The notes under the pieces are model-generated. The model saw only the letters and a program-made list of their open reading frames with translations. It searched no databases and was not told the origin of the DNA. From assembly GCA_016706225.1 (NCBI GenBank), contig JADJKB010000025.1:682001-746000 (forward strand): a stretch of 64,000 bases of DNA. Direction: 5' to 3'. This document shows positions 8,667 to 17,171 of this stretch, in pieces. The DNA is from Myxococcales bacterium. GTDB taxonomy: Bacteria; Myxococcota_A; Polyangia; Polyangiales; Polyangiaceae. The stretch's first letter is position 1, and each line of letters opens with the position of its first letter. The position numbers and the translations under genes were made by a program.

Positions 8667-9377
8667 ATGCGGGCAGGGTGGTGGAAGATCGCGCTGACAA
8701 TCGTCGGCGTTTTGGCCGGCGACGCCGGGCTCGCGCGGGCCGATAGCGGGCCCCGGCCGGCTCCGGGTCGGGTGGACGCCATTGCTCGCCGCAGCGCTCG
8801 TGCCGAGAGTTTCACCGACGCGGAGCGCGCGTCGCTCGTTGGGGGTCAGACCGTCTCCCGCCCCATGGCGCTCTCCAAGGGAGAGGGCCGCTACGTCGGC
8901 GGGGTGTCCTATCAGCTGGTGCGCGCGGCACCGGCGGAGGTTCTGGCGGCCTTCGGTGACGTGAGGGAGCTGCCCAACATGTTGCCGCGGACCAAGTCGG
9001 CCCGCCTCGTCGACGTGACCTCGCGGGGTGCGCGCATCGAGCTCTGTCAGGGCACGGCGCTGGTCGACACCAGCTACACCGTGCGACTGCGCCGCGTCGG
9101 GGCGAGCGAGCTCCGATTCCGGCTCGACGAGAGCCGCCCTCACGGAATTCGCGACCTCTGGGGGTATCTGAAGGTCCGGGCGATGGGCCAGGGTCGGACC
9201 CTGGTCACGGTGGCCGTGGCGCTGGACGTGGGGCCTGGAATCATGCGGACGCTGTTTGAAGACCGCATCCAGCGGGCGATCCTGGCTACCCCGCGCCACA
9301 TTCGGGACTACCTGGAGCCTCGCGCGCTGGCCCGGGCAACACCCGCCGAGCCCCCGGCGGAAGCCCGCGGCATGTGA
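8667..9377 (+). CDS. Exported SRPBCC (START/polyketide cyclase-like) protein
   Basis: A 236-residue protein with an N-terminal signal peptide (hydrophobic core after MRAGWWK, cleavage near ARA-DS). An SRPBCC-like domain of about 150 residues follows: a GVSYQLVRAAPAEVLAAFGDV strand-helix start and a long C-terminal helix (RTLFEDRIQRAIL). This fold binds hydrophobic ligands. Its presence in an exported protein suggests periplasmic lipid or small-molecule binding. There is only a 27-bp gap from the upstream lipoprotein gene, so co-transcription is possible, though the TATGCT box in the gap could give it its own start. Confidence 0.72.
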   Translation: MRAGWWKIALTIVGVLAGDAGLARADSGPRPAPGRVDAIARRSARAESFTDAERASLVGGQTVSRPMALSKGEGRYVGGVSYQLVRAAPAEVLAAFGDVRELPNMLPRTKSARLVDVTSRGARIELCQGTALVDTSYTVRLRRVGASELRFRLDESRPHGIRDLWGYLKVRAMGQGRTLVTVAVALDVGPGIMRTLFEDRIQRAILATPRHIRDYLEPRALARATPAEPPAEARGM

Positions 9378-9439
9378 GGCGCGATCCCCGCGATCTTTCC
9401 ATGCAGGCCCAGCTCCGGTTATAGAAGAGCCGGCTCGCC

Positions 9440-10372
9440 ATGCTGGCCCGAATCGCTGCCATTGCGCTCAACACCTACCGCGAAGCGGTGCGCGCGCGCG
9501 TGTTGCACGGGCTGTTCGGCCTAGCCATCGCGACCGGCGCCTACGCCTTGGTGGTCGGCCAGTTTGCGCTGCGCGACACCCTGCGCGTGGTGAGCGATCT
9601 CGGTGCGGCCTCGATCTCCCTCTACGCCGTGGTGGTGGCGATCGTGCTCGGGGCAACCAGCCTGTATCGCGAGCTCGAGCTGAAGACGATCTTCCCGATC
9701 CTTGCGCGACCGATCCGGCGCTGGGAGTACCTGGTCGGAAAATATCTGGGCACACTGCTGACTTTGATGGTGTTCGTCGCGGCCAACGCCGGCGCGTTGC
9801 TGCTCGCGCTCGCTGCGCTATCCGGCGGCCGGCTGGGGCTCGCTCTCGGCGCTGGGGTCGGCAGCGCGGCCGTCGCCGGGCTGCTCGCCTGGAAGCAGCC
9901 GCGCTTGGGTACCTACGTGCCCATTGCCTGGGCACTCGTGGTGCTCGTCAGTGGTTGGTTTCTCGCCGACGGAGCGCTGGACGACCGCCGGGTGATCGCC
10001 GGCGCCGCGGCGTTGACGGTGTGTGAGGTCGGCATCGTGGCGGCGGTCGCGACGCTGTTTGCCTCGTTCTCTTCGCCCTTCCTCACGGCCGTGTTCACCT
10101 TCGGGGTCTTCATCGTCGGTCGTTCGGCGGATACGTTGGCGCGGCTTCCTCACCGCGTGTTCGGGCGCACCATCCAGGCGGCGGGCGAGTTTCTCAGTCA
10201 CATCGTCCCGAACCTGATGCTGTACGCCCCTCCGCGGGCGTTGCTCACCGGTGAGAGCGCCAACGCCGCACTCGGGCCCTATCTGGGCTGGGCGGCGCTG
10301 TCCGCCTTGGCGTGGGCGGTGGGGCTCCTGGCGGGCGCCAGTCTGGTCTTTCAGCGGCGCGACTTCTTATGA
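9440..10372 (+). CDS. ABC-2 type transporter permease
   Basis: This 310-residue integral membrane protein has about six helices and the usual ABC-2 permease plan. A first amphipathic stretch (NTYREAVRARVLHGLF) is followed by alternating helices, with an extended cytoplasmic loop after the second (SLYRELELKTIFPILARPIRRWEYL). That coupling-loop pattern is typical of ABC-2 membrane proteins. No cognate ATPase gene is in the window, so the partner must lie elsewhere. It starts a run of four overlapping genes (permease, broken two-helix gene, xerC, membrane phosphatase-superfamily gene). Confidence 0.82.
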   Translation: MLARIAAIALNTYREAVRARVLHGLFGLAIATGAYALVVGQFALRDTLRVVSDLGAASISLYAVVVAIVLGATSLYRELELKTIFPILARPIRRWEYLVGKYLGTLLTLMVFVAANAGALLLALAALSGGRLGLALGAGVGSAAVAGLLAWKQPRLGTYVPIAWALVVLVSGWFLADGALDDRRVIAGAAALTVCEVGIVAAVATLFASFSSPFLTAVFTFGVFIVGRSADTLARLPHRVFGRTIQAAGEFLSHIVPNLMLYAPPRALLTGESANAALGPYLGWAALSALAWAVGLLAGASLVFQRRDFL

Positions 10373-11019
10373 ACCGCGCACGCGTCCTCCAGAGCGTCGC
10401 CATTGGTTTGATGCTCGCAATACTCGCAACCACGGCCATGACCTAACGGGCGATCAACCACGGCGAACGCCAGATGCGCGAGAGCGACGCCGCCTTCAAC
10501 CGCGCAGATCTTCCGACCGCCACGCTCCACGCGCGCGCGGCGGCCGTGCTGTATGCGCCGGGTGCTCCCCACGTGCAGCGGGCCTACGACCGGCTGATCG
10601 CCATCGCGACGGGAGCGGAGGCCGCCGGGCAGCGTCGCATCGCCGAGTCGGCCTGGCGCGCGGTGCGCGGCGCCGCCCTCGAGACACGCCACCTGTGGGT
10701 CGTGCACCGCGCCGAGCTCGACCGCGCCGACGACAACCTTGCGCGGCTGTCCCAGCTCGGTGAGCAGCCGGACATGTCGGGCGACCCACGGCTCGCGCTC
10801 GAGCGGGCCAAGGCTGAGCTGGCCCGCGATGACGCGCCGAGCGCGGCCTGGGTCATCGGGCTCTCGCTGGGTTTTGCGCTGGCGGCGGCGGGCCTGGCCA
10901 CGGTCGGGTTCTGGGGCGTCACGCCTCGCGGTCAACTGGTGTTCGGTCGCGCCAAGCTCGGCATCGCGCTGTCGCTCTTTGGTGCGCTCGTGTGGACGCT
11001 CGCCGTCTGGAAGGCATGA
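10369..11019 (+). pseudogene. Two-helix membrane protein gene interrupted by an in-frame TAA
   Basis: An ATG at 10369 overlaps the permease stop (ATGA) and begins a good membrane helix (VLQSVAIGLMLAILATTAM). The frame meets TAA at 10444-10446 and then stays open, without a shift, from 10447 to a TGA at 11017-11019. The later part (residues about 30-216) has a helical periplasmic region and two C-terminal membrane helices. The gene therefore reads as one 216-codon frame with a single nonsense codon after the first helix. The stop is TAA, so selenocysteine is excluded. Internal initiation at ATG 10474 could still yield a 181-residue C-terminal product. A nonsense mutation or a base error are the simplest explanations. 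Confidence 0.7.
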
Positions 11020-11993
11020 TGAGCGAACGCGTTTCTCCCGACCGTCTCGAGCGTAGCGTCGCCCGCTTCGTGCAGCACCTTGCCGGGGAACGCCACGCCT
11101 CGAAGCACACCGTGACCGCCTACCAGAGCGACCTCGGGCAGCTCACGCTGTTCGTGCGCTCGAAGCTGAAGGGCGGCGTGACTCCACGAGACATCGACAA
11201 GTTGATGTTGCGCGCGTGGCTCGGTGAGCTGAGTCGCTCGCGCTCGGCGGGCAGCATCGCCCGCAAGCTCTCGAGTGTGAGGGCGTTCTTCCGCTACCTT
11301 GCTCGGGAGGGTGAGGTGAGTGAGAACCCGGCCGACCTCGTGGCGACGCCGAAGGTGCGCAAGAAGCTGCCGGCGTTTCTCTCGGTCGATGCTGCGGCTC
11401 AGGTCATGACCGCACCCGTGGAGCTGGAGCTCGGCACGGTCGCCGAGCGCGCCCGTGATCAGGCCATGGTCGAGCTGCTCTACGGATCGGGGCTGCGGGT
11501 CAGCGAGCTCGCGAGCCTGGAGCTGAACGACATCTCCGCGGGCGGAGACGAGCTGCGAGTGCTGGGCAAGGGTCGCAAGGAGCGAATCGTGCCCGTGGGC
11601 CAGCAGGCGCGCGCCGCCATCGCGCGCTACCTCGCCGAGCGTCCGACGCTCAAACACAAGCGGACCGGGGCGCAGGATCCGGCTGCTCTGTTCTTGACCC
11701 GGCGTGGGACGCGCCTCGGAGTGCGCCGGGTTCAGTTGCTCGTGCAGCGCTACGGGGCGCTCGGTGCGGGGCGTCCCGATCTGCACCCCCATGCGCTCCG
11801 TCACACCTGCGCCACGCACATGCTGGAGGGCGGCGCGGATCTGCGTGCGATCCAGGAGATGCTCGGCCACTCGAGTCTCTCGACCACACAGCGTTACACT
11901 CACGTGTCGCTGGAGCAGCTCCTCGGCGTCTACGATCGCGCGCACCCGCTCGCGAAGAAGAAGAAGAAGAAGAACAGTGGTCCCAATGGCTGA
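11016..11993 (+). CDS. xerC: Tyrosine recombinase XerC/XerD type
   Basis: Xer recombinases resolve chromosome dimers at dif. This 325-residue protein has the SAM-like N-terminal domain (phage_int_SAM, about 10-95) and a complete catalytic domain. The catalytic residues are all present: Arg in GSGLRVSEL, Lys in GKGRKER, HALRH (H-x-x-R), His in GHSSLS and the nucleophilic Tyr in TTQRYTH. The C-terminus has an unusual run of six lysines. The ATG at 11016 overlaps the upstream stop, and an adjacent ATG at 11019 is equally possible. Its place in a chromosomal gene run, with no att-like flanks, favours housekeeping XerC over a phage or integron integrase. Confidence 0.92.
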   Translation: MMSERVSPDRLERSVARFVQHLAGERHASKHTVTAYQSDLGQLTLFVRSKLKGGVTPRDIDKLMLRAWLGELSRSRSAGSIARKLSSVRAFFRYLAREGEVSENPADLVATPKVRKKLPAFLSVDAAAQVMTAPVELELGTVAERARDQAMVELLYGSGLRVSELASLELNDISAGGDELRVLGKGRKERIVPVGQQARAAIARYLAERPTLKHKRTGAQDPAALFLTRRGTRLGVRRVQLLVQRYGALGAGRPDLHPHALRHTCATHMLEGGADLRAIQEMLGHSSLSTTQRYTHVSLEQLLGVYDRAHPLAKKKKKKNSGPNG

Positions 11994-14241
11994 ACCGAAG
12001 TCCGACGGCGACGAGCCGACACTCGGCTTTGCAAGGGTACTGCAGCGCGTCGCGGCGTCCGCGTTCGGGGGCGTGCTCGCGGGCTTGGTCGGCGCCCTCG
12101 CGGAGGCAAGTTGGGCGCGGCGCGCGAGTCAGGAGCCGCCGCCATTTGCGGCTGTCTTCCTCGCCGACGCGGGGGTCATCTGGCCCGTCGCGCTGGTCGT
12201 TGGCGTCTGTGTCGGCGTGGCGTCGCTGTTCTTGCATCCGGAGCACGCGCCAGCGCTCGGCCGACTTCGGCAACGGCTCGACGCGAGCGAAGGCCGAGGC
12301 GAACGGGTCGTGATGGGTCTCACCGCGCCCATCGCGTGTGGGCTCTGGTTGGTCACGGCGTCGCGCATCGGGCTTGGATTCTTGGCGTCGGAGGTCGCGC
12401 CGAAACCTGCGGGCTCGGCCGGAGCGTTGGCGACCGGGCTCGCAGCGCTCGGTCTGTTCGTGCTCGTGCTCGCGGCGACTCGAGCGCTCGGGGCGAGGGC
12501 GGCGCGTGCTCCCTTCGGTCCGACCGCCGCCCTCGGGCTCGGTGTCGGGTTGACGGGTGGGTTGATCCTCTACGCCGTGGCGAGTGGCACGACCAGTGGC
12601 GCCGGAGGCACGCTGGCAATCTTCGGCGTGCTCAAGCGTGACGAGCTGGATCTGCGCGCGCCCGGGCTGCTAGCGCTGTTTGCGGCCGTGGCCTACCTCG
12701 CGCCCGCAGTGCTCGCTCGCGGATGGGGGGTCGTGCTCGTGGGCCTGGCCTGTGGTCCCGCGGCCCTCTTGTGGCGCGCGTCGGGTCCGGGGCTGGCGGA
12801 GCGACGCGTGGCGCTCACGGTCGAGCGAAGCGCGCCGCTCGGCAAGCTCGTGCTCGGGCGCCTGCGCAAGCTCGCGGACGCCGACAAGGACGGGTTCTCC
12901 GCGCGCTTTGGCGGCGGCGACTGCAACGACGCGGATCCGGCGCTGAACCCGAGTAGAGAGGACGTGCCCGGCAACGGTGTGGACGAGGACTGCTCGGGCA
13001 AGGACGCCGAAGAGGTGAAGCTCGAGCAGGCCGAGCCCGCTGCCCCGAAGGACATTCGCGCTGCGGCGCTCGGCAAGGTGCCCGAGAAGCTCAACGTCGT
13101 GCTGCTCAGCATCGACACGCTGCGCGCCGATCTCGGCTACGCGGGCAATCCGCGGCCGGTCTCGCCGAACATCGATGCGCTGGCGAAGAAGGCTGTCGTG
13201 TTCGAGCGTGCGTACGCGCTCGCGTCGTACACCAGCAAGAGCCTGGCCCCCGCGTTGATCGGCAAGTACCCGAACGAGACCCACCGCGGTTGGGCGCACT
13301 TCAACCGCTTCGAGAAGTCGGACATCTTTCTGGCTGAGCGCCTGCAGAAGGCCGGGATCCGCACCGTCAGTGTGCAGGGCTACTGGTACTTCTTCCAGCC
13401 GGGCGCCGGCTTCGAGCGAGGCTTCGACGTGATCGACACCTCCGCTGCGGCGAAGGGCATCCAGGTCGAGGGGGACCGCAGCTACAACTCCGAGAAGATC
13501 TCGGATGCGGCCATCAGTCAGCTGGAAAAACCCGAGAACCGAGAGCAGCAGCTGTTCATGTGGGTCCACTACGTCGACCCCCATGCCGAGTACGTGAAAC
13601 ACGAGGGCTTCGATTTCGGCGGCAAGGGGCGGGACCTCTACGACAGCGAAGTTGCCTACGTCGATCAGCAGGTCGGCCGCGTGATCGCGGCGATCGAGAA
13701 GAGCCCCTTCGCCAAGCGAACGGCCATCGTGGTGACCAGTGATCACGGTGAGGCATTCGGTGAGCACGGAATGCTGCGGCACGGATTCGAGCTGTGGGAG
13801 GAGCTGATCCGGGTGCCGTTCGTCGTGTACATTCCCGGGCTCGAGCCGAGGCGGGTGAACGTGCGACGCGGCGCCATCGACCTCGTGCCGACGCTGCTCG
13901 AGCTCTACCGCCAACCCATGCCGAGCGGTGAGGGCTCGGACTTCGTGAGCGGAGTGTCGCTGCTCCTGGATCTCGTGCAGCCGGCCGGCCACGAACCCAA
14001 GGAGCGCATCGTCTTTTCCCACATGACCGCCGGGCCCAACAACGCCGATCGCCAGGCGTTCATCGACGGAGGGCTCAAGCTGATTACGAGCGATGGTCGT
14101 CCGCTCGGGCTCTACGATCTCGAGGCGGACGCGGCGGAGAAGAAGGACTTGCTCGACGACGCCGAGAAGAAAGAGAAGATCATGGGGCGGTATCGGGCGT
14201 TTCTGAAGGAGCTGCGGGAGGTGAAGGTCAAGCCGCAGTGA
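11986..14241 (+). CDS. Membrane-anchored alkaline-phosphatase-superfamily enzyme (sulfatase fold, Thr-type site)
   Basis: The 751-residue protein has an N-terminal membrane domain of about six to eight helices (1-270). A linker holding a MopE-like motif (DADKDGFSARFGGGDCNDAD, about 298-335) follows, then a sulfatase-fold catalytic domain from about residue 369 (NVVLLSIDTLRAD, VVTSDHGEAFGEHG). At the catalytic position it reads SYTSKSLAPAL rather than the Cys/Ser-x-Pro-x-Arg formylglycine motif of sulfatases. Thr nucleophiles are known in LtaS and phosphoethanolamine-transferase relatives, so group transfer to an envelope lipid or glycan is more likely than sulfate hydrolysis. The start overlaps the xerC stop by 8 nt. 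A paralogue lies at 39339-41306. Confidence 0.82.
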   Translation: MAEPKSDGDEPTLGFARVLQRVAASAFGGVLAGLVGALAEASWARRASQEPPPFAAVFLADAGVIWPVALVVGVCVGVASLFLHPEHAPALGRLRQRLDASEGRGERVVMGLTAPIACGLWLVTASRIGLGFLASEVAPKPAGSAGALATGLAALGLFVLVLAATRALGARAARAPFGPTAALGLGVGLTGGLILYAVASGTTSGAGGTLAIFGVLKRDELDLRAPGLLALFAAVAYLAPAVLARGWGVVLVGLACGPAALLWRASGPGLAERRVALTVERSAPLGKLVLGRLRKLADADKDGFSARFGGGDCNDADPALNPSREDVPGNGVDEDCSGKDAEEVKLEQAEPAAPKDIRAAALGKVPEKLNVVLLSIDTLRADLGYAGNPRPVSPNIDALAKKAVVFERAYALASYTSKSLAPALIGKYPNETHRGWAHFNRFEKSDIFLAERLQKAGIRTVSVQGYWYFFQPGAGFERGFDVIDTSAAAKGIQVEGDRSYNSEKISDAAISQLEKPENREQQLFMWVHYVDPHAEYVKHEGFDFGGKGRDLYDSEVAYVDQQVGRVIAAIEKSPFAKRTAIVVTSDHGEAFGEHGMLRHGFELWEELIRVPFVVYIPGLEPRRVNVRRGAIDLVPTLLELYRQPMPSGEGSDFVSGVSLLLDLVQPAGHEPKERIVFSHMTAGPNNADRQAFIDGGLKLITSDGRPLGLYDLEADAAEKKDLLDDAEKKEKIMGRYRAFLKELREVKVKPQ

Positions 14242-14394
14242 GAGGGGAGCGGGGCGGGGAGCGGGGAGCGGGGAGCGGGTGCGGGTGCGGGTGCGGGTGC
14301 GGGGAGCGGGTGCGGGTGCGGGTGCGGGGAGCGGGTGCGGGGAGCGGGAGCGGGTGCGGGTGCGGGTGCGGGGAGTGGGTGTGGGGAGCGGGGT
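14242..14394 (+). repeat. GGGAGC/GGGTGC hexanucleotide repeat tract
   Basis: The space between two convergent genes is filled by G-rich hexamers (GGGAGC, GGGTGC and variants), starting directly after the TGA of the upstream gene. Every G-run lies on the plus strand, so the transcript could form G-quadruplexes. A related tract follows the hutH stop at 27977. Confidence 0.9.
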
Positions 14395-15375
14395 TTAGGG
14401 CGGTGGGGCGGTGGGGTGGCCCTGTCGGATCTCGGCCAGCACCCGGCGCAGGAAGGGCAGGCCGCGGGCGACCAGTGCCAGGGCGCTCACTGCTTGCCAC
14501 ACGACGCTGAACGCCAGGATGCGCTCCGGGCTCGCCCAGGGGGAGAGCAGGAGCCACGCACCCTGTACCGCGCCGAACCCGGCCACGTTGATCGGTAGCG
14601 ACGCGACCACCAGGATCACCGGCATGTACGACAGCATCACGAACAGCGGGATGTCGAGCCCGAACCAGCGCGCGGCGAGCCAGGTGGCCGTCGTCGTGGT
14701 CGCGTGCTGACACAGGCGCACCGCGAGCTGAGCCAGGCCGCGCTTGCGGCCGATCTCGACCCAGATCTGGATCATGCCGAAGCGATCGAGCCGCGTCGCG
14801 GGCACCAGCAACATGAGCCCCACCAGGGACAGTGAGATCCCGAGCACCACCGGGAACACCGCGCCCGGAACAGCGGGTCTGCCCACCGCAATGACGATGC
14901 TGGCGTACAGACACACCGAGGTCAGCTCGGCGGCGACGATGTAGAGCAACAGGCCACCCGCGCGGGCGAGCTTGAGCCCGGTGCGTCGGGCGAGCCAGGT
15001 GGCGTACATGCCCTGGCCCAGGGCGTAGTGCACGATGTGCAGGAGGACGGCCGCCGCTTTGCCTCGAGCCATCTGAAAATAACTGGGCGTGTCCTGCTCC
15101 GGGAGCAGGCCGCGGAGCACCGTGCGATCTGCCAGCGCGACCCAAGCAAGAGAGATGACGTAGGTCAGGAACGCGAGGGGGATCAGCGGCAGGGTCTGGC
15201 CCTTGGCCATCTCGGCGCGAATGGCGCTCAGCGAATAGCGCTGGCTGATGAACAGGATGACGAGCCCCGCGATCAGGTAGGGCAACAGCCAGCTGAGCCA
15301 GGTGCGGAGGCGTTTTCGCGGCGCTACCGGCTGGCGTTCAGCCGGTCGTTCTGACTCCGACGCCGAGTCGCTCAT
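14395..15375 (-). CDS. Flippase-like membrane protein (lysylphosphatidylglycerol synthase TM-domain family)
   Basis: The 326-residue integral membrane protein has about eight helices and no soluble domain. It matches the stand-alone flippase-like domain also found as the membrane part of MprF. Indicators are a Gly-containing HYALGQGMYATWLARR segment and the conserved late SLPINVAGFGAVQGAW motif. Relatives are linked to lipid or polyprenyl-linked substrate translocation. It is the last gene of a likely minus-strand operon after the biotinyl carrier and PLP enzyme, with a 54-bp gap. The G-rich repeat tract separates its 3' end from the convergent gene. Confidence 0.8.
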   Translation of the reverse strand: MSDSASESERPAERQPVAPRKRLRTWLSWLLPYLIAGLVILFISQRYSLSAIRAEMAKGQTLPLIPLAFLTYVISLAWVALADRTVLRGLLPEQDTPSYFQMARGKAAAVLLHIVHYALGQGMYATWLARRTGLKLARAGGLLLYIVAAELTSVCLYASIVIAVGRPAVPGAVFPVVLGISLSLVGLMLLVPATRLDRFGMIQIWVEIGRKRGLAQLAVRLCQHATTTTATWLAARWFGLDIPLFVMLSYMPVILVVASLPINVAGFGAVQGAWLLLSPWASPERILAFSVVWQAVSALALVARGLPFLRRVLAEIRQGHPTAPPP

Positions 15376-15429
15376 GCGGGGGGAGCCCCGGGAGCTTCGT
15401 CGTATGTGGCGCGGTGCGGCGACATTGTC

Positions 15430-16437
15430 TCAGAGCTCGTCTGCGAAGACATCCGCTTGTGCCAGCAGTCCCGGCAGGCCGCCGGTGTGAATGAACAACA
15501 CACGCTGCGGGCGCGGCTCGAGTCGCGAGAGCGCGAACAGAGCCTTTCCGGTGTACACGGGATCGAGCAACAGCCCGGTGCGACGAGCCACCTCGATGAT
15601 GAAGCGCCGCTGTTCGCCGCTGGCGACGGCGTAACCGGGCCCCTTGTCGCGGTCCTGCACCACGAGCTGGGCTAGCTTGCCGGACTCGGGCACGAGCTCT
15701 TGAGCCTCGATGGCGATGCGGCCGATGACGGACTCGAAGTACGCGCGATCGTCGCAGACCGCCATCGCGAGCACGCGTGGCGCAACGTTCCACAGGGCAG
15801 CGCCCAGCACGATGCCTGCCGCCGTGCCGCCAGAGCCGCAGGCGAACGCCACGGCGTCGAAGCTTGCCGGGCCGCCGCCGAGCCCGAGATCGAGTTGGGT
15901 GCGCACCTCGCGCATGGCGTCGACGTAACCGAGCGAGCCGAGCGCGTTCGAGCCGCCCTCGGGGATCACGTAGGGGCGTTCGCCCCGGGCCCGGAGCTCG
16001 TCGGCCGCCTGGGCCAGGAGCTCGTTTCGGCGCAGCCAGTCGGCGGGCGAAATCAGGCGGAGGTCCGCGCCGACCATGCGGTCGAGGAGCAGGTTGCCAG
16101 TCGGGGTCGGCGCCACGCTCGGGGTGCTCGTACGCAAGAAGAGACACGAGCCGAGACCCAGCCGCGCAGCGACGATGGCCGTGGCCCGGGCGTGATTCGA
16201 CTGCAGACCGCCGCAGGTGATGACCACGCTGGCGTGATTCTCGCGGGCCTCGGCCATCAGATATTCGAGCTTGCGGAGCTTGTTGCCGGCCTCCGCACCG
16301 CCGGTCATGTCGTCGCGTTTGACCCAGATCTCCGTGCCCACCAGCGCGTCCAGCGCGTCCGAGCGCCAGAGTGGCGTGGGTAGGTGACAGAGCGAGAGCT
16401 TGTCGGGGGGAGAGCTGCGCGAGGTCTCCGTCCGCAT
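15430..16437 (-). CDS. PLP-dependent D-cysteine desulfhydrase / ACC deaminase family enzyme
   Basis: A fold-type II PLP enzyme of 335 residues. The PLP lysine lies in the family motif GNKLRKLEY, the substrate-carboxylate loop is in GGLQSNHARATA, and the phosphate-binding loop is CGSGGTAAG. The last shows the D-cysteine desulfhydrase/1-aminocyclopropane-1-carboxylate deaminase group. Sequence alone does not separate the activities, and D-cysteine desulfhydrase is the commoner one outside plant-associated bacteria. ATG 16437 overlaps the stop of the upstream biotinyl carrier gene as TGATG, indicating coupled translation. A GTG one codon earlier is possible. Confidence 0.85.
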   Translation of the reverse strand: MRTETSRSSPPDKLSLCHLPTPLWRSDALDALVGTEIWVKRDDMTGGAEAGNKLRKLEYLMAEARENHASVVITCGGLQSNHARATAIVAARLGLGSCLFLRTSTPSVAPTPTGNLLLDRMVGADLRLISPADWLRRNELLAQAADELRARGERPYVIPEGGSNALGSLGYVDAMREVRTQLDLGLGGGPASFDAVAFACGSGGTAAGIVLGAALWNVAPRVLAMAVCDDRAYFESVIGRIAIEAQELVPESGKLAQLVVQDRDKGPGYAVASGEQRRFIIEVARRTGLLLDPVYTGKALFALSRLEPRPQRVLFIHTGGLPGLLAQADVFADEL

Positions 16438-16964
16438 CACTCGACCGTGATGAGCTGGGCTGCGCCCTCGACGGTGTCACCAGGTTGGACGTGGACCTTC
16501 TTGACCGAACCGGCGCGCGTCGCGACGAGCTCGTTCTCCATCTTCATGGCCTCGACGACCACGAGCGGCTCGCCCACCGCGACCTCGTCGCCTTCATTGA
16601 CCAGGACCTTCACGACCTTGCCTGGCATCGGTGACGTGAGCGCGCCACTGTCGGACGCAGACGGACGGGAGCGAACACTGGCCGCCGCACGCATGCGCGC
16701 GCTCTCGACCTCGAGCGCGGCCCGGCGCCCACTCACCCAGGCGCCGACGTTGGGCAGCTCTCCCTCGAGCACGACGTCGAACACGCGGCCGTTCAGATCG
16801 ATGGTGCGTGCGTTGCCCGTGTGAGTGAATCGAGCCGGGAGCACCTCGGCGGTCGAAGCATCCCCCTCGGCGGAGTCGAGCAGCCGAACCTGGTGGCGTC
16901 CGCCCGGAAGCTCCGAGACTTCGACCACGTGCTCGGCCCCGTCGATCTTGACGAAGTAGCGCAT
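16437..16964 (-). CDS. Biotin carboxyl carrier-type protein
   Basis: A 175-residue protein. The N-terminal 90 residues form a small beta domain, and the last 75 are a biotinyl/lipoyl barrel with the biotinylation motif VEAMKMENE and the start PMPGKVVKVLV. This resembles the detached C-terminal carrier part of acyl-CoA or pyruvate carboxylases. No carboxylase or biotin carboxylase gene is in the window, so its partner enzyme is unknown. The ATG at 16964 is chosen because homology-like sequence begins there; upstream codons are not protein-like. It is probably first in an operon with the PLP enzyme. Confidence 0.85.
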   Translation of the reverse strand: MRYFVKIDGAEHVVEVSELPGGRHQVRLLDSAEGDASTAEVLPARFTHTGNARTIDLNGRVFDVVLEGELPNVGAWVSGRRAALEVESARMRAAASVRSRPSASDSGALTSPMPGKVVKVLVNEGDEVAVGEPLVVVEAMKMENELVATRAGSVKKVHVQPGDTVEGAAQLITVE

Positions 16965-17171
16965 GGGGTCGCGGAAACTACCCCAACCCCACGGGGCTGG
17001 CGAGCGGGGGGCGGAGCGCCGTTGGAAGGGCTCGGTCCGGTTGTTTTCGTGCTCCGCTGGATCCCAGAAAAACCCGCAAATTATGCGCTGATGGCCGGCG
17101 TCCGCCCGCCGCGAAGTTGACGAAACGTGAGGGTCTAGCGAATGCTTGGCGTTTGGAGGTTTGGAAAACAC

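Noticed and set aside
10444..10446. In-frame stop as a second recoding event
   Set aside because: The codon is TAA, not TGA or TAG, and no downstream hairpin of SECIS type is apparent.
11016..11993. Integron or phage integrase with an att site
   Set aside because: No gene cassettes, att repeats or phage genes flank it; the gene is embedded in an operon and reads as a housekeeping Xer protein.
14242..14394. CRISPR-like repeat
   Set aside because: The units are hexamers without spacers, leader or cas genes.
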